Origin: Mesorhizobium sp. M8A.F.Ca.ET.218.01.1.1
GTDB lineage: Bacteria; Pseudomonadota; Alphaproteobacteria; Rhizobiales; Rhizobiaceae
Assembly (NCBI RefSeq): GCF_004791165.1
Contig: NZ_SRUZ01000007.1
Location: 124,001 to 188,000, forward strand
DNA length: 64,000 nucleotides
Direction of reading: 5' to 3'
A model generated the notes under the pieces. That model was not told the DNA's origin and made no database searches. It saw only the letters and a program-made list of their open reading frames with translations. Within the stretch, counting starts at the first letter, position 1. Every line of letters starts with the position of its first letter. The position numbers were made by a program, and so were the translations under genes. This document shows, piece by piece, positions 8,280-16,439 of the stretch.

Positions 8280-9776
8280 ATGAACGTTCTCTACATCGAC
8301 ATCGACAGCCTGAGGCGCGACCATCTCGGTTGCTACGGCTATCATCGCAACACCTCTCCAGTCATCGACAGCCTCGCCCGCGACGGCATCCGCTTCGAGA
8401 ACGTCTATGTCTCCGACGTGCCCTGTCATCCGTCGCGCACGGCGCTGTGGAGCGGCCGCCACGGCATGCGCACCGGCGTGGTCGGCCATGGCGGCACCGC
8501 CTGCGAGCCGTTCCGCGAGGGCGCCGGGCGGGCCTGGGCCGGCACCTTCTACGAGGAGGGCTGGATGCGGGCGCTGCGCGATCTCGGCTACCACACGACG
8601 ACGATCAGCAGTTTTGGCGAGCGGCATGGCTGCTGGCACTGGTATGCCGGCTTCAACGAGATCATCAATCCGGGCATGGCCGGCATGGAGAATGCCGACG
8701 AGGTGTCGGGCCTGGCGCTCGACTGGCTGAAGCGCAATGGCTCGGCAAAAAAATGGTTCCTGCATGTCAATGTCTGGGATCCGCACACGCCCTATCGTGC
8801 GCCGGACTCGTTCGGCGATCCGTTCGCCGACCAGCCTTTGCCGGAGTGGATGACGAAGGAGGTGTTCGAGAAGAGCCATGCCGGCTACGGTCCGCACAGC
8901 CCTCGGGAGCCCTCGGGCTTCGACGTCGAGCCGGGCGGATCGAAATATCGGCGCATGCCGTCGCCGATCGACGACATGGGCAAGGTCAAGGCCTGGTTCG
9001 ACGGCTACGATACGGGTGTGCTCTACGCCGATCATCATGTCGGCCTGATCATCGAGGAACTGAAGCGGCAGAACCTCTATGACGACACCATCATCGTCAT
9101 CGGCGCCGACCACGGCGAGAACCTCGGCGAGCTCAATGTTTGGGGCGACCACCAGACGGCCGACGAGTTCACCTGCAACGTGCCTCTGGTCATCCGCTGG
9201 CCTGGCGCCAAGGACATGCGCGGCGTCAATGCCGGCCTGCACTATCATTTCGACTGGGCCGCGACGCTGATCGACCGGCTTGGCGGCAGCGTGCCAGTGC
9301 TGTGGGACGGGCAATCCTTCGCGACCGCGCTTGCCGCCGGCGAGGAGGGTGGGCGCGATTTCCTGGTGCTGAGCCAGGGCGCATGGGCCGTGCAGCGCGG
9401 CGTGCGGTTCCGGCTCGACGGCGCCGACTGGCTGATGCTGCGCACCTATCATGACGGCTACAAGGACTTTGGGCCCGTCAGCCTGTTCAACCTCAGCGAG
9501 GATCCGCACGAGCAGCATGACCTTTCCAGCAGCCGGGGCGACGTGGTCGATCACGCCAGCCGACTGCTCGAGGACTGGCGCACCACGATGGCCAGGAGAA
9601 GCGACAGCGATGTCGATCCGCTGGTGACGGTGATCAGGGAGGGCGGGCCATTCCATTGCCTTGGCGAGTTGCCGGGCTACCTCGAAAGGCTGCGCCGGAC
9701 CGGCCGTGCGGCGGCCGCGTCCGAACTGGAGCAGCGACACCCGGCACCGCCGCCACGCCGCCAGTCCCTGAACTGA
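8280..9776 (+). CDS. Sulfatase (formylglycine-dependent, Cys-type)
   Basis: Predicted type I sulfatase/alkaline-phosphatase-superfamily hydrolase of 498 residues that would release sulfate from an organic sulfate ester. The catalytic signature CHPSR starts at Cys49, which a formylglycine-generating enzyme would convert to the active aldehyde. N-terminal metal ligands are in DIDSLRRDHLG, and the second metal site is GADHGENLGE (near 275). There is no signal peptide, so hydrolysis is probably cytoplasmic after import. The ATG at 8280 was preferred over the in-frame start at 8211 because the family begins right at the first beta strand (MNVLYIDIDS) and a hairpin lies between. It is the last gene of the ROK-ABC operon and is convergent with the DUF6428-like gene. 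Confidence 0.88.
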   Translation: MNVLYIDIDSLRRDHLGCYGYHRNTSPVIDSLARDGIRFENVYVSDVPCHPSRTALWSGRHGMRTGVVGHGGTACEPFREGAGRAWAGTFYEEGWMRALRDLGYHTTTISSFGERHGCWHWYAGFNEIINPGMAGMENADEVSGLALDWLKRNGSAKKWFLHVNVWDPHTPYRAPDSFGDPFADQPLPEWMTKEVFEKSHAGYGPHSPREPSGFDVEPGGSKYRRMPSPIDDMGKVKAWFDGYDTGVLYADHHVGLIIEELKRQNLYDDTIIVIGADHGENLGELNVWGDHQTADEFTCNVPLVIRWPGAKDMRGVNAGLHYHFDWAATLIDRLGGSVPVLWDGQSFATALAAGEEGGRDFLVLSQGAWAVQRGVRFRLDGADWLMLRTYHDGYKDFGPVSLFNLSEDPHEQHDLSSSRGDVVDHASRLLEDWRTTMARRSDSDVDPLVTVIREGGPFHCLGELPGYLERLRRTGRAAAASELEQRHPAPPPRRQSLN

Positions 9777-9810
9777 GGGACGAAGCCTTCCTCGCTTGGT
9801 TGTGGGCGAC

Positions 9811-10353
9811 TTATCGGCAGCAAGGCTGCGCCGAAGCGGAAGGCCCGCAACAGGCCTTGGCTTTTCTCTCTTCCTCGAGCCAACGGTCGCGCGGCTTGCA
9901 GCTTGCCGGCCGGGGCGAAAGGTCGACATGCACCGCGCCGCCGACGAGCCGGGGAAGGGCGGCCCGATACAGGGCGATCGGGCGCACGCCGTCGCTGACC
10001 TCGAAGGTCAGCCGGGCGGAAGGGTCGAGATCGACATGCTCCGTCACCTTGCGGATGATCGCCGAGAATTTTCCGGCCGGCATATGCGTGCGGTCCTCGT
10101 CGACGTCCCACAGCTGGACGAAGATCTCGGTCCAGGATTCGGGATTGGCGCCGCAATCCAGCGCGGCGAATGTGCCGGCCTTCACCTCGGTGACGTGGTA
10201 GCCGGGCTTCACCGGCCGGCCATCATGGAAAAACACCAGCTGCCTGTCCTCGTGGCCGGCCAGAAAGCCCAGCAGGCCAGCGATGGTGATGTCCTCGGGA
10301 TCACCGGCGATGGCGGGGGTGGATTCAAATTCCCGATTGTCAGAGGTGAGCAT
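9811..10353 (-). CDS. DUF6428-like protein with C-terminal Cys-pair tail, divergent from arsR
   Basis: Conserved rhizobial protein of 180 residues that resembles the DUF6428 family often encoded next to arsR. It has no signal peptide or membrane segment. The body is a compact mixed alpha/beta domain (LVFFHDGRPVKPGYHVTEVK, WTEIFVQLWDVDED). The tail is striking, with the last fourteen residues carrying two vicinal cysteine pairs (ACCGPSASAQPCCR). Vicinal thiols bind As(III), so a role in arsenic sensing or sequestration is plausible, but this is inference. The ATG at 10353 was chosen because a GAGG sits about 12 bases upstream and the arsR-type operator lies immediately beyond. Function is unknown. 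Confidence 0.75.
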   Translation of the reverse strand: MLTSDNREFESTPAIAGDPEDITIAGLLGFLAGHEDRQLVFFHDGRPVKPGYHVTEVKAGTFAALDCGANPESWTEIFVQLWDVDEDRTHMPAGKFSAIIRKVTEHVDLDPSARLTFEVSDGVRPIALYRAALPRLVGGAVHVDLSPRPASCKPRDRWLEEERKAKACCGPSASAQPCCR

Positions 10354-10368
10354 GTGCGGTAATCCTCG

Positions 10369-10394
10369 TTTCAACATTTCTAGGATTGTTGAAA
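10369..10394. promoter_or_regulatory. ArsR-type operator between the divergent genes
   Basis: Perfect inverted repeat TTTCAACA-N10-TGTTGAAA, in the 42-bp gap between the DUF6428-like gene and arsR. Spacing and symmetry fit an ArsR-dimer operator. It ends one base before the arsR start codon, so binding would block arsR directly and the divergent gene as well. Confidence 0.7.
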
Positions 10395-10395
10395 T

Positions 10396-10749
10396 ATGGA
10401 TGAACGTCAAGCCCTGTCCGCATTCGCAGCCCTTTCGCAAGAAACACGACTGCGCATTCTGCGGCATCTGGTGATCGCGGGTCCGGATGGTATTGCCGCA
10501 GGCGCCATCGCCGAGAAGGTCGACGTCTCGGCCTCGAATGTGAGCTTCCACCTGAAGGAGCTCGAACGGGCAGGGCTGGTAAGCGTGCGCCGTGATTCCC
10601 GCTCCATGGTCTATAGCGCCGAGTATGAAGCGCTGAGCGGGCTGATCCGCTTCCTGATGGAGGATTGCTGCTCCGGAAGGCCGGAAATCTGCGCGCCGGC
10701 ACTGGCGCCGGGCTGCTGTGCGGCCGATGCGCAAGAGGCGGCCCAATGA
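10396..10749 (+). CDS. arsR: ArsR-family arsenic-responsive repressor
   Basis: Winged-helix repressor of 117 residues. The helix-turn-helix covers about residues 33-60 (IAEKVDVSASNVSFHLKELERAGL). Cysteines are absent from the recognition helix and clustered at the C-terminus (DCCSGRPEIC and PGCCAAD). As(III) is therefore probably sensed by C-terminal thiols, as in other rhizobial ArsR proteins, rather than by the E. coli alpha-3 site. The ATG lies directly after the palindromic operator, leaving little room for a ribosome site, so the message may be almost leaderless. Its stop overlaps the aqpS start by four bases (ATGA). Confidence 0.9.
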   Translation: MDERQALSAFAALSQETRLRILRHLVIAGPDGIAAGAIAEKVDVSASNVSFHLKELERAGLVSVRRDSRSMVYSAEYEALSGLIRFLMEDCCSGRPEICAPALAPGCCAADAQEAAQ

Positions 10750-11864
10750 CAGTCGAGCGCCAGTTCGACCTGCCGCGCCGTCTGGTCGCGGAAAGCCTTG
10801 GCACGGCGCTGCTGGTGGCTACGGTTGTCGGTTCAGGGATCATGGCGCGGTCGCTGACGGCCGACGGCGCACTGGCGCTTCTCTGCAACACGCTGCCAAC
10901 CGGTGCGAGCCTCGTCGTGCTGATCACAATCCTCGGCCCAATATCCGGTGCCCATTTCAATCCGGCCGTGTCGCTCGCCCTGACGTTTTCGCGCCGGCTG
11001 TCGGCCGGCGACTGCGCCTGGTATATGCTGGCCCAGCTTACCGGCGGCATTGTCGGCACGGTGATCGCGCATCTGATGTTCGGCCTGGCGCCGCTGGCGC
11101 TGTCGACGCATGGCCGCACCGGCGCCGCGCAATGGCTTTCGGAGGGCGTCGCGACCTTCGGCCTGCTCGCCGTCATCCTGGCCGGCTTGCGCTTCGAACG
11201 CGCGGCCGTGCCCTGGCTGGTGGGCCTCTATATCACGGCTGCTTACTGGTTCACCGCATCGACGTCCTTTGCCAATCCCGCGGTGGTGGTGGCGAGGGCG
11301 CTCACGGAGACGTATTCGGGAATCAGCCCGGCAAGTCTTCCCGGCTTCATCGCCGCCGAGTTCGCCGGCGCCGGCTTCGCGCTGGCGTTGATGACGTGGC
11401 TGCTGCAGCCGCAATCCGAAATTCCAACCTCTTGCCGTCGAGGCCGCGCCATGACCGTCACCGTCTACCACAATCCCGACTGCGGCACCTCGCGCAACAC
11501 GCTTGCCATGATCAGGGCGAGCGGCGAGGAGCCGGTGGTCATCGAATATCTGAAACATCCACCCAGCCGGGACCGCCTGGGCCAGCTTATCGCCGCCATG
11601 GGAATTCCTGCGCGCGCCTTGCTGCGCGAAAAGGGCACGCCCTATACCGAGCTTGGCCTGGCTGATCCCAAATGGAGCGACGAGCAGCTGCTCGATGCCA
11701 TGCTGAGGCATCCGATCCTGATCAACCGGCCGATCGTCGAGACGCCAAAGGGGACGCGGCTGTGCCGGCCGTCCGAGCTTGTGCTCGACCTGCTTGACCA
11801 TCCGGTGACCCACTTCACCAAGGAAGATGGCGAGGTGGTGACCGGTGACCGTGGCATCAAGTAA
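10746..11864 (+). CDS. aqpS-arsC: Aquaglyceroporin-arsenate reductase fusion (AqpS-ArsC)
   Basis: One uninterrupted frame of 372 codons encodes two proteins that are normally separate. Residues 1-225 are an MIP channel with about six helices and both NPA boxes (FNPAVS near 72, ANPAVV near 177), matching AqpS of rhizobial ars operons. Residues 236-372 are a glutaredoxin-dependent ArsC with catalytic Cys246 in NPDCGTSRNT and conserved arginines in RPIVETPKGTRLCRPSE. The joint is a short polar linker (QSEIPTSCRRGRA). An internal ATG at 11451 with a GAGG 7 bases upstream could also start free ArsC. The role would be to reduce arsenate to arsenite and let it leave through the channel. It is coupled to arsR by ATGA and overlaps the MFS gene by 20 bp. 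A sequencing error removing an aqpS stop is possible. Confidence 0.85.
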   Translation: MTVERQFDLPRRLVAESLGTALLVATVVGSGIMARSLTADGALALLCNTLPTGASLVVLITILGPISGAHFNPAVSLALTFSRRLSAGDCAWYMLAQLTGGIVGTVIAHLMFGLAPLALSTHGRTGAAQWLSEGVATFGLLAVILAGLRFERAAVPWLVGLYITAAYWFTASTSFANPAVVVARALTETYSGISPASLPGFIAAEFAGAGFALALMTWLLQPQSEIPTSCRRGRAMTVTVYHNPDCGTSRNTLAMIRASGEEPVVIEYLKHPPSRDRLGQLIAAMGIPARALLREKGTPYTELGLADPKWSDEQLLDAMLRHPILINRPIVETPKGTRLCRPSELVLDLLDHPVTHFTKEDGEVVTGDRGIK

Positions 11865-13083
11865 TCGGGGCCTTTCCGAGCTCGATGCCTCGGAACGCGC
11901 GCCGATAGCCGCGATTGCCGCCCTCGGGGTCACCCAGATCATCGGCTACGGCACGCTCTATTACAGCTTCAGCATCCTCGCCGCCGACATGGCCAGGGAT
12001 TTGGGATGGCCCACCGAATGGATTTTCGGCGCGCTTTCGGCCGCCTTGCTGATCGGCGGCCTGACGGCGCCCTGGCTGGGGCGCTGGATCGACCGCTTCG
12101 GCGCCGGAAAAATCATGACCGCCGGCTCGGTGCTGGCAGCGGCGGCACTCGCCGGCTGCGCCAGTGCTCCCACCGCCGTGGCCTTCGTGGCGGCGCTGAT
12201 CGTCCTCGAAGTGGCATCGAACCTGGTGCAGTACGGCGCCGCCTTCGCGCTGCTGGTGCAGATCAGGCCGCATGCCGCGCAACGCAGCATTACCTACCTC
12301 ACCCTCATTGCCGGCTTCGCATCGACCGTGTTCTGGCCGATCACGTCGGCCCTGCACGCGCATATGCCGTGGCAGAGCGTCTATCTTGTCTTCGCGGGGC
12401 TGAACCTGCTTGTCTGCCTGCCGCTGCACGCCTGGCTCTCGCATGGGCTGGCCAAGGGCAGGCGGTCGGCAAGCGCGCCGCCACGGCACATCAAGGGATC
12501 GCTTCCCGCCCCGGCGCGGCCGCTCGGCCTTGCGCTGATGGTCATTGCCTTCTCGCTGCAGAACCTGATCGCCGCCGCCGTGCTGGTGCACATGGTGCCG
12601 CTGCTTTCCGGGCTTGGCCTCGGGGCGACCGCCGCCATCGTGGGAACGCTGTTCGGGCCGTCGCAAGTCTTGAGCCGTTTCATCAACATGGTCTTCGGCG
12701 GCAAGCTGTCGCCCTTGATGCTCGCCATCATCTCGGCCAGTCTCATGACAATCGGTGTGGTCGTGCTGGATGGCACCGCGCCTTCCATCGCCGGCGCAAT
12801 GGCGTTCGCCGTCATCTTCGGCATGGGCAACGGGCTTTTCAGCATCGTCACCGGCTCGCTGCCGCTCACATTGTTCGGCAGCGATGGCTACGGCCACCTG
12901 CAGGGCCGAGTGATGTCGGCCCGGCTGATCGTCTCGGCCGTCGCGCCTTTTGCCTTGTCGGTCGCCATGGTGAATATCGGCATCGCCTGGTCGCTCGGGG
13001 CGATGGCGCTTCTGGGCGGTGCCGCGCTGATTGTACTGGCGGCGATCAGCAGATTGCCGAACGCGCGCGGCGACCGGGTGTGA
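11845..13083 (+). CDS. MFS transporter in the arsenic operon
   Basis: Twelve-helix major facilitator protein of 412 residues, starting at a GTG that overlaps the end of the AqpS-ArsC frame by 20 bases, so translation is probably coupled. A basic loop follows helix 2 (GRWIDRFGAGK near 80), as is typical of MFS domain A, and a central cytoplasmic loop lies near 205-220. The operon position suggests export of arsenic or an arsenical (the rhizobial ArsK exporter is an MFS protein), but no motif proves the substrate. A general drug or metabolite exporter is the alternative. Confidence 0.85.
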   Translation: MTVASSNRGLSELDASERAPIAAIAALGVTQIIGYGTLYYSFSILAADMARDLGWPTEWIFGALSAALLIGGLTAPWLGRWIDRFGAGKIMTAGSVLAAAALAGCASAPTAVAFVAALIVLEVASNLVQYGAAFALLVQIRPHAAQRSITYLTLIAGFASTVFWPITSALHAHMPWQSVYLVFAGLNLLVCLPLHAWLSHGLAKGRRSASAPPRHIKGSLPAPARPLGLALMVIAFSLQNLIAAAVLVHMVPLLSGLGLGATAAIVGTLFGPSQVLSRFINMVFGGKLSPLMLAIISASLMTIGVVVLDGTAPSIAGAMAFAVIFGMGNGLFSIVTGSLPLTLFGSDGYGHLQGRVMSARLIVSAVAPFALSVAMVNIGIAWSLGAMALLGGAALIVLAAISRLPNARGDRV

Positions 13084-13226
13084 CGTCCGACGCGTTGCCC
13101 GCCGGTTCATGCCATCTGGCCGTGCCCCCATCGAGGCATCCGCGCTGCCTCACGACAGGCGGGCCGGTTCGCTCTATCTCCCATGCGGCCGGCCTTCGCG
13201 CCTGCCGGCATGGAGGATGAACCAAA

Positions 13227-14108
13227 GTGACATCAATGCCGGTTGCCAGCCGCGAGGCAGCACCCTTGCCGGTCGCGGCGCTGATGGGTGCCATGGTGTC
13301 GATCCAGATCGGCGCCACCTTCGCCAAGACGCTTTTCCCGGTGATCGGCGCGCAAGGCACGACGACGCTCAGGCTCGTCATCGGCGCCCTGATGCTGATC
13401 GCGGTGCTGCGGCCCTGGCAGATGCGGCCCTCGCGCGCCACGCTGCCGTGGCTCGTCGCCTATGGCGTGACGCTCTGCGCACTCAACCTTCTGTTCTACG
13501 CAGCGCTCGCCAGGATCCCGCTCGGCGTCGCGGTGGCGCTGGAGTTTTCCGGTCCGCTGCTGGTGGCGACGCTGACCTCGCGGCGTGCCAGCGACTTTGG
13601 CTGGATCGCGCTGGCGGTCGCCGGCATCGTGCTTTTGTCGCCCTTCATCCACTCGCTGCAGCCGCTTGACCCGGTGGGCGTGATGCTGGCGCTGGCCGCC
13701 GGCGGTTTCTGGGCGCTGTATATCGTGCTGGCGCAGAAGGCGGGCGCGGAGCTCGGCACCCGCACCACCGCCTATGGCATGGCCATCGCCGCCGTGCTGG
13801 TGCTGCCCTTCGGCATAGCCGAGGCGGGAAGCGGCCTGCTCGCGCCGTCGATCCTGGTCAGCGCGCTGCTCGTCGGCCTGTTCTCCAGCGCGCTGCCGTT
13901 CTTCCTCGAGATGGTGGCGCTGACCCGCATGCCGGCCCGCATCTACGGCACGCTGACCTGCCTGGAGCCGGGGCTCGGCGCGCTCGCCGGGTTTCTGTTC
14001 CTGCGGGAAAGCTTGACCATGCCGCAACTTGCCGGCATCGCCGCCGTGATCGTGGCCGCCGCCGGCACGGCGCTGACCTCGAAGCCGCCGGTGCCTTCAC
14101 CGGAGTAA
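13227..14108 (+). CDS. EamA/DMT-family exporter (RhtA-like)
   Basis: Inner-membrane exporter of 293 residues with ten predicted helices in two EamA repeats (about residues 15-145 and 150-285), similar to threonine/homoserine exporter RhtA. It starts at GTG 13227 with GGAGGA nine bases upstream. It lies 143 bp behind the MFS gene with no terminator seen, so it could be read from the arsenic operon but need not be functionally linked. The substrate is unknown; amino acids or related metabolites are usual for the family. Confidence 0.85.
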   Translation: MTSMPVASREAAPLPVAALMGAMVSIQIGATFAKTLFPVIGAQGTTTLRLVIGALMLIAVLRPWQMRPSRATLPWLVAYGVTLCALNLLFYAALARIPLGVAVALEFSGPLLVATLTSRRASDFGWIALAVAGIVLLSPFIHSLQPLDPVGVMLALAAGGFWALYIVLAQKAGAELGTRTTAYGMAIAAVLVLPFGIAEAGSGLLAPSILVSALLVGLFSSALPFFLEMVALTRMPARIYGTLTCLEPGLGALAGFLFLRESLTMPQLAGIAAVIVAAAGTALTSKPPVPSPE

Positions 14109-14200
14109 GGGAAGGCCGTCTCTTCGGCCGTCGCCGATCTGCGACGTCGGCTCCTTCATGGACTTCGCAAAAATACAACCCATATTGAGTCCATGGAGCT

Positions 14201-15592
14201 TTGAGCGTGACCTTCGCGCGGGTGGCCCTTCTTGCCGCGGCCTTCGTCGTCGCGGCTGTTCTTTGTCCCTTCTCCTCAGCCGGGAGCGAAAGGGTGGCCC
14301 TAAGCGTCGCCATTGACGGCGCCATCGGGCCGGCAAGCAGCAGGCAGCTCAAGGAAGCGCTCGATGCCGCGGCCAGGCGGGACGCCGCAGTCCTCATCCT
14401 GCAGCTCGACACGCCGGGCGGGCTGGTCACCTCGATGCGCGAGATGATCGCCGATATCCTGGCGTCGCCGGTGCCTGTCATCGGCTATGTCGCGCCGGCC
14501 GGCGGCCATGCGGCGAGCGCCGGCACCTATATCCTCTACGCCACCCATGTCGCTGCCATGGCGCCCGGCACCAATCTGGGCGCGGCGACGCCGGTGGAGA
14601 TTGGCGGGCTGCCGTCGCTTCCGGGCGGCGACAAGAGCGACCAGAAGGGCGAGGGCGACCAGAAGGACGCCAACGGCCGGCCGGCGGGCGACGCGATGAT
14701 GGCCAAGGTGACCAATGACGCGGTCGCCCTGATCCGCTCGCTGGCGGAACTGCGCGGCCGCAACGGCGACTGGGGCGAGAAGGCCGTGCGCGAGGCGGCG
14801 AGCCTGTCGGCCAATGCGGCATTGCAGGAACATGTGATCGATTTCGTCGCCCGCGACACCACCGAGCTCTTGCTGCTGGCCGATGGGCGCACCGTCGATG
14901 TGGCCGGCAAGAAAGTGGTGCTGGCGACGAAGGGGCTGCCGGTCGAGACGCTGAAGCCGGGCTGGTTCATCCAGCTGCTTTCCGTCATCACCGATCCGAA
15001 CACCGCCGTCATCCTGATGTTGGTCGGCGTCTACGGCATCGTCTTCGAGTTCACCAGCCCGGGGGCCGTGGCGCCCGGCGTCATCGGCACCATCTGCCTC
15101 GTGCTCGGCCTCTATGCGCTCGATCTCCTGCCGATCAACTATACCGGCCTTGCCCTGATGCTGCTCGGCGTCGTTTTCCTCATCATCGAGGCCTTCAATC
15201 CCACCGTCGTGCTCGGGCTCGGCGGCGTGGCCGCCTTTCTGTTCGGTGCCGCCATGCTGCTGCGGGTCGAGGGGCCGGGCTTTGCCTTGTCATGGGCGAT
15301 CATCGGTCCCGCCGCCGCGCTGACGCTTGGATTGGCGCTGCTGAGCGGCACCTATCTCTGGGCGGCGCGCCGAAACCCGCCGCGCGTCGGCGGCGAAGCG
15401 ATGCGCGGCCAGCCGGCCGAGATCCTCGACTGGCAGGGCGGCGAGGGCCATGTGCTGGCCTTGGGCGAGCGCTGGCGGGCGAAGGCCGATGAACCCGTCG
15501 CGGCCGGCGACAGCGTCGAGGTGACCGACATCAGCGACCTCGTGCTGACCGTGCGGCGGCGCGACGCGGGAAGGAATGGAGCAAGGCAATGA
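14201..15592 (+). CDS. NfeD-family membrane-bound serine protease (long form)
   Basis: ClpP-class membrane protease of 463 residues, partner of a stomatin/slipin. An N-terminal signal or anchor covers residues 3-25. The protease domain follows with the catalytic serine in AASAGTYIL (near 107) and a candidate lysine about 50-60 residues later (MAKVTNDAV). It is interrupted by a Gly/Asp/Lys-rich insert near 145-165. Four or five membrane helices occupy about 255-385, and a C-terminal OB-fold NfeD domain ends the protein. The start is TTG 14201 or GTG 14207. The stop overlaps the slipin start as ATGA, the classic NfeD1b-slipin operon. The pair is thought to serve membrane quality control. Confidence 0.9.
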   Translation: MSVTFARVALLAAAFVVAAVLCPFSSAGSERVALSVAIDGAIGPASSRQLKEALDAAARRDAAVLILQLDTPGGLVTSMREMIADILASPVPVIGYVAPAGGHAASAGTYILYATHVAAMAPGTNLGAATPVEIGGLPSLPGGDKSDQKGEGDQKDANGRPAGDAMMAKVTNDAVALIRSLAELRGRNGDWGEKAVREAASLSANAALQEHVIDFVARDTTELLLLADGRTVDVAGKKVVLATKGLPVETLKPGWFIQLLSVITDPNTAVILMLVGVYGIVFEFTSPGAVAPGVIGTICLVLGLYALDLLPINYTGLALMLLGVVFLIIEAFNPTVVLGLGGVAAFLFGAAMLLRVEGPGFALSWAIIGPAAALTLGLALLSGTYLWAARRNPPRVGGEAMRGQPAEILDWQGGEGHVLALGERWRAKADEPVAAGDSVEVTDISDLVLTVRRRDAGRNGARQ

Positions 15593-16344
15593 ACATCGGC
15601 TATGTGGCCTACCTGCTGCTTGCGGTTCTTGTGGTTATCTTCCTGTCCGCGGCGATCCGCATCCTGCGGGAATATCAGCGCGGCGTGGTCTTCACGCTCG
15701 GCCGCTTCACCGGGGTCAAGGGGCCGGGCCTCATCATCCTCGTTCCCTTCGTCCAGCAGATGGTGAAGGTCGACCTGCGCGTGGTGGTGCAGGACGTGCC
15801 GCCGCAGGACGTGATTTCGCGCGACAATGTCTCGGTAAAGGTCAACGCCGTGCTTTATTTCCGCATCGTCGACGCCGAGCGGGCGGTCATCCAGGTCGAG
15901 GACTACATGGCCGCCACCAACCAGCTGGCGCAGACCACGCTGCGATCGGTGCTCGGCAAGCACGAGCTCGACGAGATGCTGGCCGAGCGCGACAGGCTCA
16001 ACAGCGACATCCAGGAAATTCTCGACCAGCGCACCGATGCGTGGGGCATCAAGGTGTCCAATGTCGAGATCAAGCATGTCGACCTCAACGAGAACATGGT
16101 CCGCGCCATCGCCAAGCAGGCCGAGGCCGAGCGGCTGCGGCGCGCCAAGGTGATCAATGCCGAAGGCGAGCAGCAGGCGGCGGCGAAACTGGTCGAGGCG
16201 GGCCGCATGCTGGCGGCCGAGCCGCAGGCCATGCAGCTGCGCTATTTCGAGGCCTTGCACGATATCGCCGGCGAGCGCTCGTCCACCGTCGTGTTCCCGT
16301 TGCCGGTGGATTTGCTCAGCCAGTTCCTGAAGCAGGGGAAATAG
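15589..16344 (+). CDS. Slipin / stomatin-like SPFH protein
   Basis: Membrane-attached SPFH/Band 7 protein of 251 residues. One N-terminal hydrophobic hairpin (about 5-25) is followed by the SPFH domain (EYQRGVVFTLGRFTGVKGPGL, VVVQDVPPQDVISRDNVSVKV) and a helical coiled coil (about 175-215) with NAEGEQQAAAKLVEAGRML. It is translationally coupled to the NfeD protease gene by a 4-base overlap. NfeD proteases cleave the C-terminal region of their slipin partners in characterised systems. The gene ends 95 bp before the convergent autotransporter gene. Confidence 0.92.
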   Translation: MNIGYVAYLLLAVLVVIFLSAAIRILREYQRGVVFTLGRFTGVKGPGLIILVPFVQQMVKVDLRVVVQDVPPQDVISRDNVSVKVNAVLYFRIVDAERAVIQVEDYMAATNQLAQTTLRSVLGKHELDEMLAERDRLNSDIQEILDQRTDAWGIKVSNVEIKHVDLNENMVRAIAKQAEAERLRRAKVINAEGEQQAAAKLVEAGRMLAAEPQAMQLRYFEALHDIAGERSSTVVFPLPVDLLSQFLKQGK

Positions 16345-16439
16345 AGGAGAGCCAGCATCGGAACTGCCAATCTCGGTCGCGTGCGGGAGATTCCCCGTCT
16401 TCGCCCTTGCTGCCGCCAAATTGTCTGACCTTCTCGTTG

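Noticed and set aside
7638..9929. 763-codon minus-strand frame opposite the sulfatase
   Set aside because: Antisense shadow of the binding-protein and sulfatase genes, typical of GC-rich coding DNA.
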